The position numbers and the translations under genes were made by a program. Below are positions 1-8,415 of a stretch of 64,000 bases of DNA, in pieces (within the stretch, counting starts at the first letter, position 1; every line of letters starts with the position of its first letter). The notes under the pieces are model-generated. The model was not told the DNA's origin. It was given only the letters and a program-made list of their open reading frames with translations, and searched no databases. Location: contig JAEUJZ010000049.1 in NCBI GenBank assembly GCA_016794505.1, forward strand, positions 188,136-252,135, in the 5' to 3' direction. The stretch is from Myxococcales bacterium. GTDB lineage: Bacteria; Myxococcota_A; Polyangia; Palsa-1104; JAEUJZ01.

Positions 1-2
1 AT

Positions 3-1049
3 CGCTGGAATCAGCTGGATTACGGGCGCTTGCACCAGGCGCTGCACGCTGCGCAGGGACCGTCAGCCTTTGAGTATCCGCCAGGCTCGCGCTTGGTGAA
101 AAAGCTCTTAAACCCGCTCAAGGCGCGCTATGGCATGCGCTTCGCCGATCTGTTGAAGCCGGACTTCCAAGGGGCGACTCTGACGGCGCTGGCCGTAAAC
201 CCTGGGGCCGTGCGGACGATCTGGGATCGCTCGACGCTGACCATGCTGTGGCAGCTTCAGGGGCGGCGCGGCATGGGAACGACCTTCGCCTCGTCGGACG
301 ACGCAGCCGAGCTGACCGAGCAGGCAGCCGCGCAGGCACTTGGCAGCCTCGATGAGCGGGGGCTATCGGCGCGCATTGTGGCGGCGGGTCTAGACATCGC
401 CGAGACGCAGGCTCTGCAGCGCCTGCTCGATCTGGGGGCAGGACGCAGCTTTTCTGACGAGGAAACGAGCGATCCCGAAGGGCGCAGCACCGTCAGCTTG
501 CAGGACAGCGCACGGCTTAAGCTTTTGCGCGCGGGCTTGTCGGTGTACGCGGCGGGGCAGAAGCGGGTGGCGGGTCGACAGGGCGAGCGCTTCTTTGGCC
601 TGACTCCCGACGCGGCGGAGTGGTCCGAGGCGCAGCGCCTGGCCCGTCGCTATGGCGCCGGGGCGGTGCTGTTTGGTCACACGCACGCGGCGCGCTTCTT
701 TGCCGACCCCGAGCTTGTGTATGTGAACACCGGGACGTGGATCTGGCTGATGCAGCTGCCGCCTGCCGACGCTGACACGGCGGTGTGGACGCGGTTCTTG
801 GATGCGCTGCGTCGCGATCCAGGCCTGCAGGCGAGCCCGGCTTCCGACGATCCGGCTGCGCCGCGACTTCTGCGCCGCTTGCACGTCGCCCGCTTGCTGC
901 CTCAGCCGAACGGGGGCGCTCGCCTGGCGCTGTGCGAGTGGCTGCCCGAGAGCGGCTTGCTGGTCCTGCGCGAGAGCCAGGTGCCGGCCCGCGCGCCTGC
1001 TGCATCCCCCACTTCCGCGGTCCGAGGTGCCCATGAGCCGAGCCCCTGA
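3..1049 (+). CDS. Calcineurin-like metallophosphoesterase, 5' truncated by window edge
   Basis: The reading frame is open from the first bases of the window, so only the C-terminal part (about 349 codons) is seen. A TTG at base 30 could be mistaken for a start, but in-frame coding continues upstream of it (RWNQLDYGR). The motif FGHTH at about bases 672-686, followed by NTGTW, is the C-terminal metal-binding signature of calcineurin-type phosphoesterases. The N-terminal DxH and GNHD motifs would lie outside the window. The last 17 bases overlap the next gene, which points to translational coupling with the caspase-like pair. No membrane segment is visible in the part present, so a cytoplasmic enzyme is likely. 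The substrate is unknown. Confidence 0.8.
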   Translation, partial: RWNQLDYGRLHQALHAAQGPSAFEYPPGSRLVKKLLNPLKARYGMRFADLLKPDFQGATLTALAVNPGAVRTIWDRSTLTMLWQLQGRRGMGTTFASSDDAAELTEQAAAQALGSLDERGLSARIVAAGLDIAETQALQRLLDLGAGRSFSDEETSDPEGRSTVSLQDSARLKLLRAGLSVYAAGQKRVAGRQGERFFGLTPDAAEWSEAQRLARRYGAGAVLFGHTHAARFFADPELVYVNTGTWIWLMQLPPADADTAVWTRFLDALRRDPGLQASPASDDPAAPRLLRRLHVARLLPQPNGGARLALCEWLPESGLLVLRESQVPARAPAASPTSAVRGAHEPSP

Positions 1050-3141
1050 GACGAACCAGAGCCCGTCGAGCCCATACCCGAGCCGCGGTCTGCGCGCCGG
1101 CCTACGCCTGCTGATGACGCGCGGCGATGTCGAGCGGCCCGAGGTCGTGCTGCCACAGGGCATGCCCCTTTCGTCGCTGGATGGAGCGCCGCCACCGACG
1201 GTGGCCCCGGTGACCGAGAGCCGCCAGGCATTTGGCGACAGCAGCCGCGATGCCTCGCTGCTGTCCGAGCGGCACTGGGGGGTGGTCGTGCCCACGGCAG
1301 AGCCGCTGCGCAGTCAGCTTTTGTCGGCGGTGCAGCCGCTATTGACGCTGCGGGCCGAGCAGCAGGGCAGCGATCTTCAGACGCTGCTGCGTCAGATGGT
1401 CTATAGCGTGCCGTCTGATCCCGACCTGCCTTTGGGACGCGCCGTCGAGTGGTATCGCCGCGCGATCTTGGAAGAAGACCTCGCCGAAGAGGTCCGCAGG
1501 ACTGAGCTAGATCGCCCGGACTATCTGCTGCTGCTCGGCGATCTGCACCAGGTGCCCGAGAGCGTGGCGCAGGTGCTGAGCAGCTTTGGCCACTTCGTCG
1601 GTCGCTTGGCGTTTACCGAGGACAGCGGGCAGCCTCGCCTAGCCGACTATCGCCGCTATGCCGAAAAGGCGGTGGCCGCTGTCGATAATCAGGCCTCAAA
1701 TACGTATAGTGATGAATATTATGATTCGGAAGAATACATAAATCGGCCGGAATCGAGCGGCTCCGCTCTCGATCTCGTGCGCCGGGCGCGCTTGCTGTAC
1801 GTGCAGGATGGCAGCGAGGCCACCGAGCTTTCGCAGGAGCTTCTGATTCGCCCCTTGCTGTCGCGGCTGGCGCTGCCGAACAAAAAAGGCACGCCCCGCG
1901 ACCTCAACTCGGCGCCGGGGGCCGCGCTGCACAAGAGCGACGATCTGCTTCACGCGGCGGCTCAGCTGCCGGCTTCGCTGCTGTTTTCCGTCGGGCATGG
2001 CTATGGTGGACCGCGTGCTGGCTTCGGCTCGGTGAGCGAGCAGCGGCGCTGGCAAGGGGCGCTGAGCTTCCCAAACACCGCGCTGCGTGGGGGCGCGGCC
2101 TCGCGTCGCCTGAGCGCCGAGGATCTGCGCGCGGCGGCCCAGCCGTTTGTCGCAGGCGGGATCTGGTTCATGCTCGCCTGCTATGGCGCCGGTACGCCCG
2201 CCGAGAGCCTGTTCTATCACTGGCTGGCGCAGCGCTCTGGTCAGCTCGACGACGAGGCGCGCTGGGTGCTGCGCTCGCTGCCTGCTCCGGCGAGCCGCGT
2301 GCCCGATTCACGGCCGTTTATCGCCGCGCTGCCGCAGGCGGCCTTGGCCCAGCCCGATGGCCCCTTGGCGATCATCGGTCACCTGGACCTGGCCTGGTCG
2401 TACAGCTTTGTCGACGGGGGCGAAGACGAGTCCGCAGACAGCGCGCTTTCGCGCGGCGACTACGACCACTTCGAAACCTTTGTTCGCTCGCTGATGCGGC
2501 GGGCTCGGGTCGGGCCCGCTTTTACCAGCCTGACCCGCAAGCGACGCAGTGCCGAGCAGAGCCTTTTGCGACGGTACGATGCCCTGCGTCGCAGTCAGAT
2601 GCTGCCGAAGGATGCGGCGACGCCGTCCGCAGGCCAGGCGGGGCGGACCGCTGCATCCGACGAAGCACTGCGTCGGCACTTCATGACACGGCAAGATCTG
2701 ATGGGCTACGTGATCCTGGGTGATCCCGCCGTGCGCTTGCCGACAACTGGGGGCGGCGATCGACGGATGGCCGCTTCGCCGATGGTTATCGCGCAGTCGG
2801 CGCCCTCGTCCCCTGCGGCGGGGGAACGTGCCGAAACAAGCCAGCCGGCCAGCACCGAGGGGACCGTCGCTGCCGCAGCGATCCCGGCTGTACAAGGCGC
2901 TTCCGAGGCACGCACCCTGGCAGCCAGCGCGCCTGCGTCGCTGCCGAGCGAGCCCAGCGGATCCGGCGCCGATGTCCTGCGACTGTTCGAGGACGCAGTC
3001 CTGCAGCTCACGCTGGCCGGGGGCGATGCCCTGGCCGAGGCGGTGCGGCTTGGCGTGAGCGGTCCGCAGCTTGAGGCTCTGGCCCGGCACTATCACCGCG
3101 CCGGCCGCGCCGCACTCGCTACGCCCAAGGCAGGCACGTGA
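1033..3141 (+). CDS. Caspase/gingipain-fold (peptidase C25-like) protein, paralogue 1
   Basis: This is a 702-residue protein without a signal peptide, so probably cytoplasmic. The clan CD dyad is visible: His322 in LLFSVGHGYG and Cys383 in WFMLACYGAGTP. Further on, GPLAIIGHLDLAW and GYVILGDPAVRLP match the conserved late motifs of C25 (gingipain) domains. Residues 218-241 form an acidic, Tyr-rich insertion encoded by unusually AT-rich DNA (about 1684-1755). A Pro/Ala/Ser-rich linker leads to a short helical C-terminus ending in HYHRAGRAAL, shared with the next protein. The ATG at 1033 is chosen because it overlaps the upstream gene; an upstream extension in this frame would be antisense-like filler. 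Peptidase activity and target are inferred, not known. Confidence 0.75.
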   Translation: MSRAPETNQSPSSPYPSRGLRAGLRLLMTRGDVERPEVVLPQGMPLSSLDGAPPPTVAPVTESRQAFGDSSRDASLLSERHWGVVVPTAEPLRSQLLSAVQPLLTLRAEQQGSDLQTLLRQMVYSVPSDPDLPLGRAVEWYRRAILEEDLAEEVRRTELDRPDYLLLLGDLHQVPESVAQVLSSFGHFVGRLAFTEDSGQPRLADYRRYAEKAVAAVDNQASNTYSDEYYDSEEYINRPESSGSALDLVRRARLLYVQDGSEATELSQELLIRPLLSRLALPNKKGTPRDLNSAPGAALHKSDDLLHAAAQLPASLLFSVGHGYGGPRAGFGSVSEQRRWQGALSFPNTALRGGAASRRLSAEDLRAAAQPFVAGGIWFMLACYGAGTPAESLFYHWLAQRSGQLDDEARWVLRSLPAPASRVPDSRPFIAALPQAALAQPDGPLAIIGHLDLAWSYSFVDGGEDESADSALSRGDYDHFETFVRSLMRRARVGPAFTSLTRKRRSAEQSLLRRYDALRRSQMLPKDAATPSAGQAGRTAASDEALRRHFMTRQDLMGYVILGDPAVRLPTTGGGDRRMAASPMVIAQSAPSSPAAGERAETSQPASTEGTVAAAAIPAVQGASEARTLAASAPASLPSEPSGSGADVLRLFEDAVLQLTLAGGDALAEAVRLGVSGPQLEALARHYHRAGRAALATPKAGT

Positions 3142-5012
3142 AGCCCAGGGCGCCGCTGCAGCTTCTTCTGCGACCGGCCAGCCAGGCTCGTCCCGCGCTG
3201 CAAAGTGGCCTGCCAGCCGAGGCCCTGCCGAACAGCCTGTCCGAAGGCCGCGGTGCCCCCGGATCCTCGTCGGGGTATCTGTGGGACGAAGGCGAAGATG
3301 GCAACGATCTGCGCTATCAGCGCTGGGGCGTCGTGGCTCCCCAGGGGGCGGTCGGAGATCGCCTGTTGGCCCAGGCGGCGCCGCTTATCGCCTGGCGACA
3401 GAGCGAACAAGGGCAGCCGGTGCGCATCTATCGCCCGCCGAGCCAGCTGGATGACGAGCAGGCGGCGAAGTACCGACGCGATCACTTCGACGGAGGAACC
3501 GAGCTGGCCCTGCACACGCCTCGCTATCTGCTGTTGCTCGGGGACCTGCACGAGCTGCCGCTGTCGCTGCAGCAGATCCTGCAGACCGATGCACTGGTGG
3601 GTCGCTTGGCGTTTTCGGACCCAGCCGGCTACGAGGCCTATGTCGATAAGCTGCTGCGCAGCGAGCGCGAAGCCAAGGCCGCGCCAGGGCAGGCTCTTTT
3701 GTATGCCGTACCCGACGGGACAGATGCCACCAGCGTCGGTTATGACTCGCTGATCGTGCCCAGCTTGGATCTGGTGGCAAAGAACCCAAGCGATGTGCCG
3801 GGGCGCGTGCGCAGCATCAACGACGAAAGCGGCGATGTCCCGTCTCCCGACCCCCTGGTTCAGGCCGCGCGGGCCGTACAGCCAAGCGTGCTTTTGAGTG
3901 TCAGCCATGGCGAAGGTCCGCCAGAGGGCGGCTATCGCAGCGCCGAGCAGCAGCGCCTGCGGCAGGGCGCCATGAGCTTTGGCAGCGAGCGCTCGCTGTC
4001 TGCCGACGATCTGACTGGGCAGCGCTTTCTGCCCAACGGCCTGTGGCTGATGGTCGCCTGCTATGGCGCTGGGACGCCGCACGACAGCAGCTATCGCCCA
4101 TGGATCGAAAACCTGGTCAGCCGATCGCCTGCGGGGGCGGCTTTGGCGTCGCTATTGGCCGGTCTGCCACGACGTGGCGAGCGTCCGTTTGTGGCGGCGC
4201 TACCCCAGACCCTGCTGCAGAGCCGCGACGGGCCGCTGGGGTTTATCGGCCACATGGACTTGGCCTGGACCTACAGCTTTGCCGACCTCGATCGCGGGCC
4301 ACAGGCGGTGCCTCGACCCGCGCGCTTCGTCTCGGCCTTGCGCGCGGCGCTGCGGGGCGATCGCCTCGGTCTGTGCCTGCGCGAGCTGATGCGGGCCCTA
4401 GGGCAAGCGCAGACCGAGCTTCTGTCGCTGCAGCTCAAGTCGGCGCTGGCCTCGCAGCTTATAGGCGATCCGCAGACCCGCACTAGCGAGCGATCCCGTG
4501 CGGTCGAGTCCCCGACGCGGGCTGCCTCGACGCGGGTGGGTTCGCTGTGGATGCTGCGGCAGGATCTTCTGGGCTATGTGCTGCTGGGCGATCCGGCGGC
4601 GCGCTTACCGATCGCCAGGCAGACCGACGCCGACCCGCAGAGGCCGCTGTCTGCGACCGCCGCTGAGCTGGGCTTGTTCGGGCTATCTCCGTCGAGCCAA
4701 CTGCCGTTGAGCCCGCGATCCAGCGCTCGTCTGCAGCCAGCCAGCAGCCAGCGTCCGTCGAGCAGTGCGCGCCTGAGCCCTGGCCAGCCGCCTGCAGATC
4801 CACAGGCCCGTCACCTGCCACGGCCGCTTGACGTCTTGGAGAGGGCCTTTGGGCAAGCCTTGGCCGGTCAGCAGGATCCAGCCGATCTGGCCATGGACCT
4901 GGGGCTGTCGCTGTCGGTGTTTCAGGGGCTCTTTTCGCGCTATTGCCGCGCCGGTCGAGCGGCTCTGCGTACGGACGGCGAGCGCGATCTGGACCACAGC
5001 GAAGACGGGTAG
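3138..5012 (+). CDS. Caspase/gingipain-fold (peptidase C25-like) protein, paralogue 2
   Basis: This 624-residue paralogue of the preceding protein starts with GTG at 3138, inside the previous stop codon (GTGA overlap), so translation is coupled. His257 in LLSVSHGEGP and Cys308 in LWLMVACYGAGTP are the presumed catalytic pair. GFIGHMDLAWTYSF and GYVLLGDPAARLP repeat the later C25 landmarks. It lacks the acidic Tyr-rich insertion of paralogue 1. The C-terminus again carries a Ser/Pro-rich linker and a helical end with RYCRAGRAAL. There is no signal peptide. Tandem paralogues with both residues kept suggest two active proteases, possibly acting in cascade or as a heterodimer. This is inference. 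Confidence 0.75.
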   Translation: MKPRAPLQLLLRPASQARPALQSGLPAEALPNSLSEGRGAPGSSSGYLWDEGEDGNDLRYQRWGVVAPQGAVGDRLLAQAAPLIAWRQSEQGQPVRIYRPPSQLDDEQAAKYRRDHFDGGTELALHTPRYLLLLGDLHELPLSLQQILQTDALVGRLAFSDPAGYEAYVDKLLRSEREAKAAPGQALLYAVPDGTDATSVGYDSLIVPSLDLVAKNPSDVPGRVRSINDESGDVPSPDPLVQAARAVQPSVLLSVSHGEGPPEGGYRSAEQQRLRQGAMSFGSERSLSADDLTGQRFLPNGLWLMVACYGAGTPHDSSYRPWIENLVSRSPAGAALASLLAGLPRRGERPFVAALPQTLLQSRDGPLGFIGHMDLAWTYSFADLDRGPQAVPRPARFVSALRAALRGDRLGLCLRELMRALGQAQTELLSLQLKSALASQLIGDPQTRTSERSRAVESPTRAASTRVGSLWMLRQDLLGYVLLGDPAARLPIARQTDADPQRPLSATAAELGLFGLSPSSQLPLSPRSSARLQPASSQRPSSSARLSPGQPPADPQARHLPRPLDVLERAFGQALAGQQDPADLAMDLGLSLSVFQGLFSRYCRAGRAALRTDGERDLDHSEDG

Positions 5013-5195
5013 TCGGGCTTGTGAGCGGGCCCAGACACGGCGCAGCCGGGACGGGGACCACTGCCGCACAGGAAGGCCGAGCCCGAAAGCGCGCAGCAGG
5101 CCACCCTGGCATGGCCTAGATGCCTCGGAGCCAAGGTGCGCGCATCGCCCACATTTTGCTTTACCGGCTGCCGCTGCCGTGCAAAAAGCGAGGCC

Positions 5196-6143
5196 ATGAA
5201 GAGCATCCCGATGCGTCCATCGAGTTTGTCGTGGCTGGAGCGTTCGCCAAAGAGAGCCTCGTCGGCTTTTGCAGCACTGCTGGGCGGGTCGCTGTTGGGC
5301 GGGGCGCTGTTGGCTTCTCCGTCGTTGGCCTTTGGCCAAGCCAAGGCGCCAGCCAACGCGCAAGAGGCCGAGCGCCTGGGCAAAGAAGGCGAGCGCCTGC
5401 TGGCAGCGCACGACGCCGCAGGCGCCATCGATCCGCTGGCTCGGGCGTACAACATGACCGCCAACCCGCGCTTTCTGCTGCCTCTGGGCTTGGCGTATGC
5501 CGAGGCTGAACGACCCCTGGATGCGCTCGATGCACTGGGACGGTATCTGAAAGATGCGCCGGCTGTTCCTGACGCCAAGCGCAAAGAAATCGGCACACGC
5601 TTTGCGGTCATGCTCGATCAGGTTGGCGCCCTGGTCACCGTCGAGGCTTCGCGGCAGAACGCGCCGGTCAAGGTGGATGGTCGCCCGGTCGGCATGACGC
5701 CCTTGGCTGCGCCGCTGCGACTGATGCCCGGCAAGCACGAGATCCATATGCAGCCGGCCGCCACCGACCCGTCGAGCGGAGCCAAAGTGCAGATCGAAGT
5801 GCGGCCTGGTGAGCGTCGTACCGTCAAGCTCGAACCGGGCACCGCCTCGAAGTTTCTAGAGCCGCAGGCTCAGCTTGATGCCGGCAGCGGCCAGCCGAGC
5901 ACTGATGTGACGTCGGCCCGGCCGTCTGCGCCGACGCCGATCACCAAGCAGCGCTGGTTCTGGCCCGTGGTCGGTGGTGGGGCTGCCGCGGTGGCGGCCT
6001 TGAGCATTGGCCTGGGTGCGGGTCTTGCGTCGCGCAAGAGCACAAGCGGGCTGCCGACGGAAGAGTTCCCCAACCTGCCCAACTGGCCCGGCGGTCCCAT
6101 TGACGCGCGTCCTGCCGTCTTCGTCGCTGGATTGGGTCGATGA
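5196..6143 (+). CDS. PEGA-domain envelope protein with C-terminal transmembrane helix
   Basis: The chosen start ATG at 5196 gives a 315-residue protein opening with a long secretion signal ending near SLAFGQA. Residues about 50-120 are helical and TPR-like (AERLGKEGERLLAAHDAAGA). Residues 136-175 form a PEGA domain (VDGRPVGMTPLAAPLRLMPG), a beta-rich surface module. A hydrophobic helix follows at about 246-268 (FWPVVGGGAAAVAALSIGLG). The stop overlaps the next start (ATGA), so the two are co-translated. The same general plan (signal, TPR, late membrane helices) recurs in the proteins at 31020 and 58171. An upstream ATG at 5136 is in frame but would put 20 unlikely residues before the signal. 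Confidence 0.75.
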   Translation: MKSIPMRPSSLSWLERSPKRASSAFAALLGGSLLGGALLASPSLAFGQAKAPANAQEAERLGKEGERLLAAHDAAGAIDPLARAYNMTANPRFLLPLGLAYAEAERPLDALDALGRYLKDAPAVPDAKRKEIGTRFAVMLDQVGALVTVEASRQNAPVKVDGRPVGMTPLAAPLRLMPGKHEIHMQPAATDPSSGAKVQIEVRPGERRTVKLEPGTASKFLEPQAQLDAGSGQPSTDVTSARPSAPTPITKQRWFWPVVGGGAAAVAALSIGLGAGLASRKSTSGLPTEEFPNLPNWPGGPIDARPAVFVAGLGR

Positions 6144-6721
6144 GCGCGCGTCAGGCAGCCAGTGGGCTGCATCGGTTTCTGCTGCCGCTCGGGGCGCTCG
6201 CGCTTCTTTCTGCGGCGGCCGCGGGGTGCTCAGACAACGACGCGTGCAGCGGCCGGAAAGAGACCTGCCTATCGCTGTCCCTCAGCGGTACCGAGGGCGT
6301 GAGCAAGGTCGATCAAGTGCAGGTCTTTGTGTCGCGGCAGGCCAAGCCTCTGTCGCCCGTCGAGGCCCTGAGTGAGCCGCGCGACCTGCCGTTCAAGGTT
6401 GCGATCCTGTGGCCCGACGGCGCCGCGTCGGTGCATGTTCGGACGTTTCTTCAGGGCACGCTGAACGGGTTGACGCCCGAGATCACGCTCGACCTGCGCA
6501 ACGGGGTCCATGAGAGGCGCAAGCTCTCGCTGTTCCCGCCGATCGTCGGCACGGATCTGCCGGACATGGCGGGCAATCCGCCGCCGCGCCCCGACATGAC
6601 GAGTCCGCGCGATATGGCGACGCCGGCTGATATGGCAACGCCCGAGGACATGACGACGCCCGCGGATATGCCGATGCCGCCCGCCGACATGCCGGCGGAC
6701 ATGCCTCCGACGCTGCGCTAG
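6140..6721 (+). CDS. Lipoprotein with C-terminal Asp-Met-Pro repeats
   Basis: This 193-residue protein overlaps the PEGA gene by four bases. A signal peptide II ends in the lipobox SAAAAGC, so the protein should be lipid-anchored in the envelope. Residues about 35-140 form a probable beta domain with no recognised family (LSLSGTEGVSKVDQVQVFVS). The last 50 residues are a low-complexity tail in which DM alternates with Pro, Ala and Thr. Such tails are common in predicted myxobacterial surface lipoproteins. The coupling with the PEGA gene suggests the two proteins work together. The function is unknown. Confidence 0.7.
   Translation: MSARQAASGLHRFLLPLGALALLSAAAAGCSDNDACSGRKETCLSLSLSGTEGVSKVDQVQVFVSRQAKPLSPVEALSEPRDLPFKVAILWPDGAASVHVRTFLQGTLNGLTPEITLDLRNGVHERRKLSLFPPIVGTDLPDMAGNPPPRPDMTSPRDMATPADMATPEDMTTPADMPMPPADMPADMPPTLR
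6563..6708 (+). repeat. Coding repeat giving Asp-Met-rich tail
   Basis: Imperfect copies of a GA(C/T)ATG-centred unit encode repeated DM-x-x-P segments at the end of the lipoprotein gene. The spacing varies between 6 and 21 bases, so this is a degenerate low-complexity repeat rather than a strict tandem array. Confidence 0.6.
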
Positions 6722-6759
6722 TCTTTTGTCGTCTGTTGGGTAGAGGGGAAGGCGGGCGC

Positions 6760-7896
6760 TTAGCCCATGCCTGCGTCGCGGCCGAATTCGAACGAGGTCT
6801 TGAAGCCGCCCATGCCGGTGCCGCCGCCGAGGCCGCTGGCTCCGTGCGAGAAGCTGTGCGTGACGCCCATGACGTAGTACTTGCCGTTGTAGTTCTGGTC
6901 TTCCGGCGTCAGCTTGACGATGGTGCCGATCTTGATTTTCGCGTTGCCCTTGGTCGTCGCGCTGCCGGTGATAAAGCGCATGTTGCGCTCGGTGCCTTTC
7001 GACTCGGCGACCAGGTCCGCTTCTTCCTTGCTGCGCACCGGTATGTCGCTGACCTTCAGCACGGGGCTATCACCGAATGCAGTAGCGCCCAGCGAGCTGC
7101 CCAGCGACGACGGCGCCGCCGTATAGACGCCGACGATGGGCTGCTTCTTTTCGTGATCCCAGCCGCGCACTTCGACTTTTTGCACCTGCGCACCGGAATT
7201 GGCCTGCGGGCAGAAGTTCTCAAGCGCGCTGTCGCCTTCTTCAGTGTAGTTCAGCTCAGCGACGGGCCCTTGGTCCTTTTCATACTTCACGTAGTACAGC
7301 GTCTTGTTGTCGAGATCGACCCACAAGTTGCGCGCCGTGCGGGCCGCCCGCAGCCGCAGGAATTCCAGATCGGTCTGGTTCCACTGGTGCAAGTGTTCGT
7401 GCATCAGCGTCGGTGGCGTCTTACCGAAGTTGGGCGACAGGCCGTTTTCCTGCGCGATCTTCGAGACGATGTCCTGGTCCTTCTGGTTCAGAAACGTGCG
7501 GGTGCTCGGCTCACGCGCGAGCTTGTGCAGCGCGTTCATCCCGATCATGTTGACGGTGACGGGCAGGTGCGTATCGAACGAAGGCTTCGAGCCAGTCAGC
7601 GAGCCCTTAAAGACAAGCTGCGGCGCCTCGCCTTCAAGACCCATCAGGATTTCCAGATCATCGCCTTCACGCAGCGAGGCGCTGAAGCGTTTTGAGGACA
7701 CGCCAGATCCGACGAAGTCGCCCGAGCTGCCACCGCCACCACCAGCACCCGAGTCACCGAAGTTCGCTAGGCACACAACGGCCATATCGGGTTGATTGAG
7801 ATGCGATTTGACCTCAACGCTGGTGATATGGTTCGGGTTGACCTCTTTACCGGCGACTTTGACCTTGATGTTTGCGGCGGTAATTCTCTGGGACAT
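6760..7896 (-). CDS. Contractile-particle hub protein (gpD / late control D, gp27-like)
   Basis: This 378-residue protein starts MSQRITAANIKVKVAGKE and resembles phage late-control-D proteins and the N-terminal part of eCIS spike/hub proteins (Afp8/Pvc8). In these the domain forms the ring that joins the inner tube to the spike. Typical features are the LREGDDLEILMG strand pair, the LHQWNQTDLEFLRLRA helix and the late IKIGTIVKLTP segment. The OB-fold and spike part found in full VgrG/Afp8 proteins is not evident, so a separate spike gene would be needed. A Gly/Ser-rich loop (residues about 50-62) is a local oddity. It is the last gene of the second eCIS unit; the next gene downstream is convergent. 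Confidence 0.75.
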   Translation of the reverse strand: MSQRITAANIKVKVAGKEVNPNHITSVEVKSHLNQPDMAVVCLANFGDSGAGGGGGSSGDFVGSGVSSKRFSASLREGDDLEILMGLEGEAPQLVFKGSLTGSKPSFDTHLPVTVNMIGMNALHKLAREPSTRTFLNQKDQDIVSKIAQENGLSPNFGKTPPTLMHEHLHQWNQTDLEFLRLRAARTARNLWVDLDNKTLYYVKYEKDQGPVAELNYTEEGDSALENFCPQANSGAQVQKVEVRGWDHEKKQPIVGVYTAAPSSLGSSLGATAFGDSPVLKVSDIPVRSKEEADLVAESKGTERNMRFITGSATTKGNAKIKIGTIVKLTPEDQNYNGKYYVMGVTHSFSHGASGLGGGTGMGGFKTSFEFGRDAGMG

Positions 7897-7902
7897 AGGC
7901 TA

Positions 7903-8352
7903 TCAGCTTCCTTTCTTGCCGGTGACGGCTTGGCTGGCCTTCTTCATTTTCAAGGTCGCTTCGCAGCGCACAGCAGTGCCATCGCTTAGGAACATAGTGA
8001 ACTTCTGCGATAGCGACTCAACGACACCTTGGAAAACGAATTTGCCCCAAATAAACGAACATAGCGGGGGGCGTTTCTTGTCTGGGACGATCAGCGCCAA
8101 CTTTTCCAGCTTGCCGGTGAACTTGTCGACAACGGAGGCCTTTTCCTCATACGTGTCGAAGTGCAGCGTGACGTTCAACGTCGCTGGTGTTGGTTTCTGG
8201 AATTCCTCGGGCGGCTCATCGCTGATGGAGCCTTCCTTGGGCGTCCACTGGACCTGCTTTTCGACCGAGAATTCCTTGGGGTTGAAGCAGACATTGAGAT
8301 CGATGCCTAAACCATCGTGATCGATCAGCTTTGCTTTGACCAGTTCCGCCAT
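7903..8352 (-). CDS. CIS tube-adaptor protein (Afp7/Pvc7 N-terminal domain type)
   Basis: This 149-residue protein (LIDHDGLGIDLNVCFNPKEF) matches the eCIS tube-initiator or adaptor family that sits between the inner tube and the hub. The pattern FNPKEFSVEKQVQW and the strand-rich VTLHFDTYEE are typical. Many family members carry a C-terminal LysM domain; this one ends soon after the strand domain and has none. It lies 6 bp upstream of the hub gene, matching the usual eCIS order of adaptor then hub. Its lysine-rich C-terminus (MKKASQAVTGKKGS) is probably flexible. Confidence 0.75.
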   Translation of the reverse strand: MAELVKAKLIDHDGLGIDLNVCFNPKEFSVEKQVQWTPKEGSISDEPPEEFQKPTPATLNVTLHFDTYEEKASVVDKFTGKLEKLALIVPDKKRPPLCSFIWGKFVFQGVVESLSQKFTMFLSDGTAVRCEATLKMKKASQAVTGKKGS

Positions 8353-8415
8353 AGGCTCCAGTCCTTTCTTCGCCTTACAAGTCGTTCAGAACAAGAAATC
8401 GGGACAGGTGCTGAT

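Noticed and set aside
6736..7695. 319-codon plus-strand open frame opposite the hub gene
   Set aside because: The minus-strand frame gives a clear gpD-like protein; the plus-strand translation is Arg/Leu-rich without family features.
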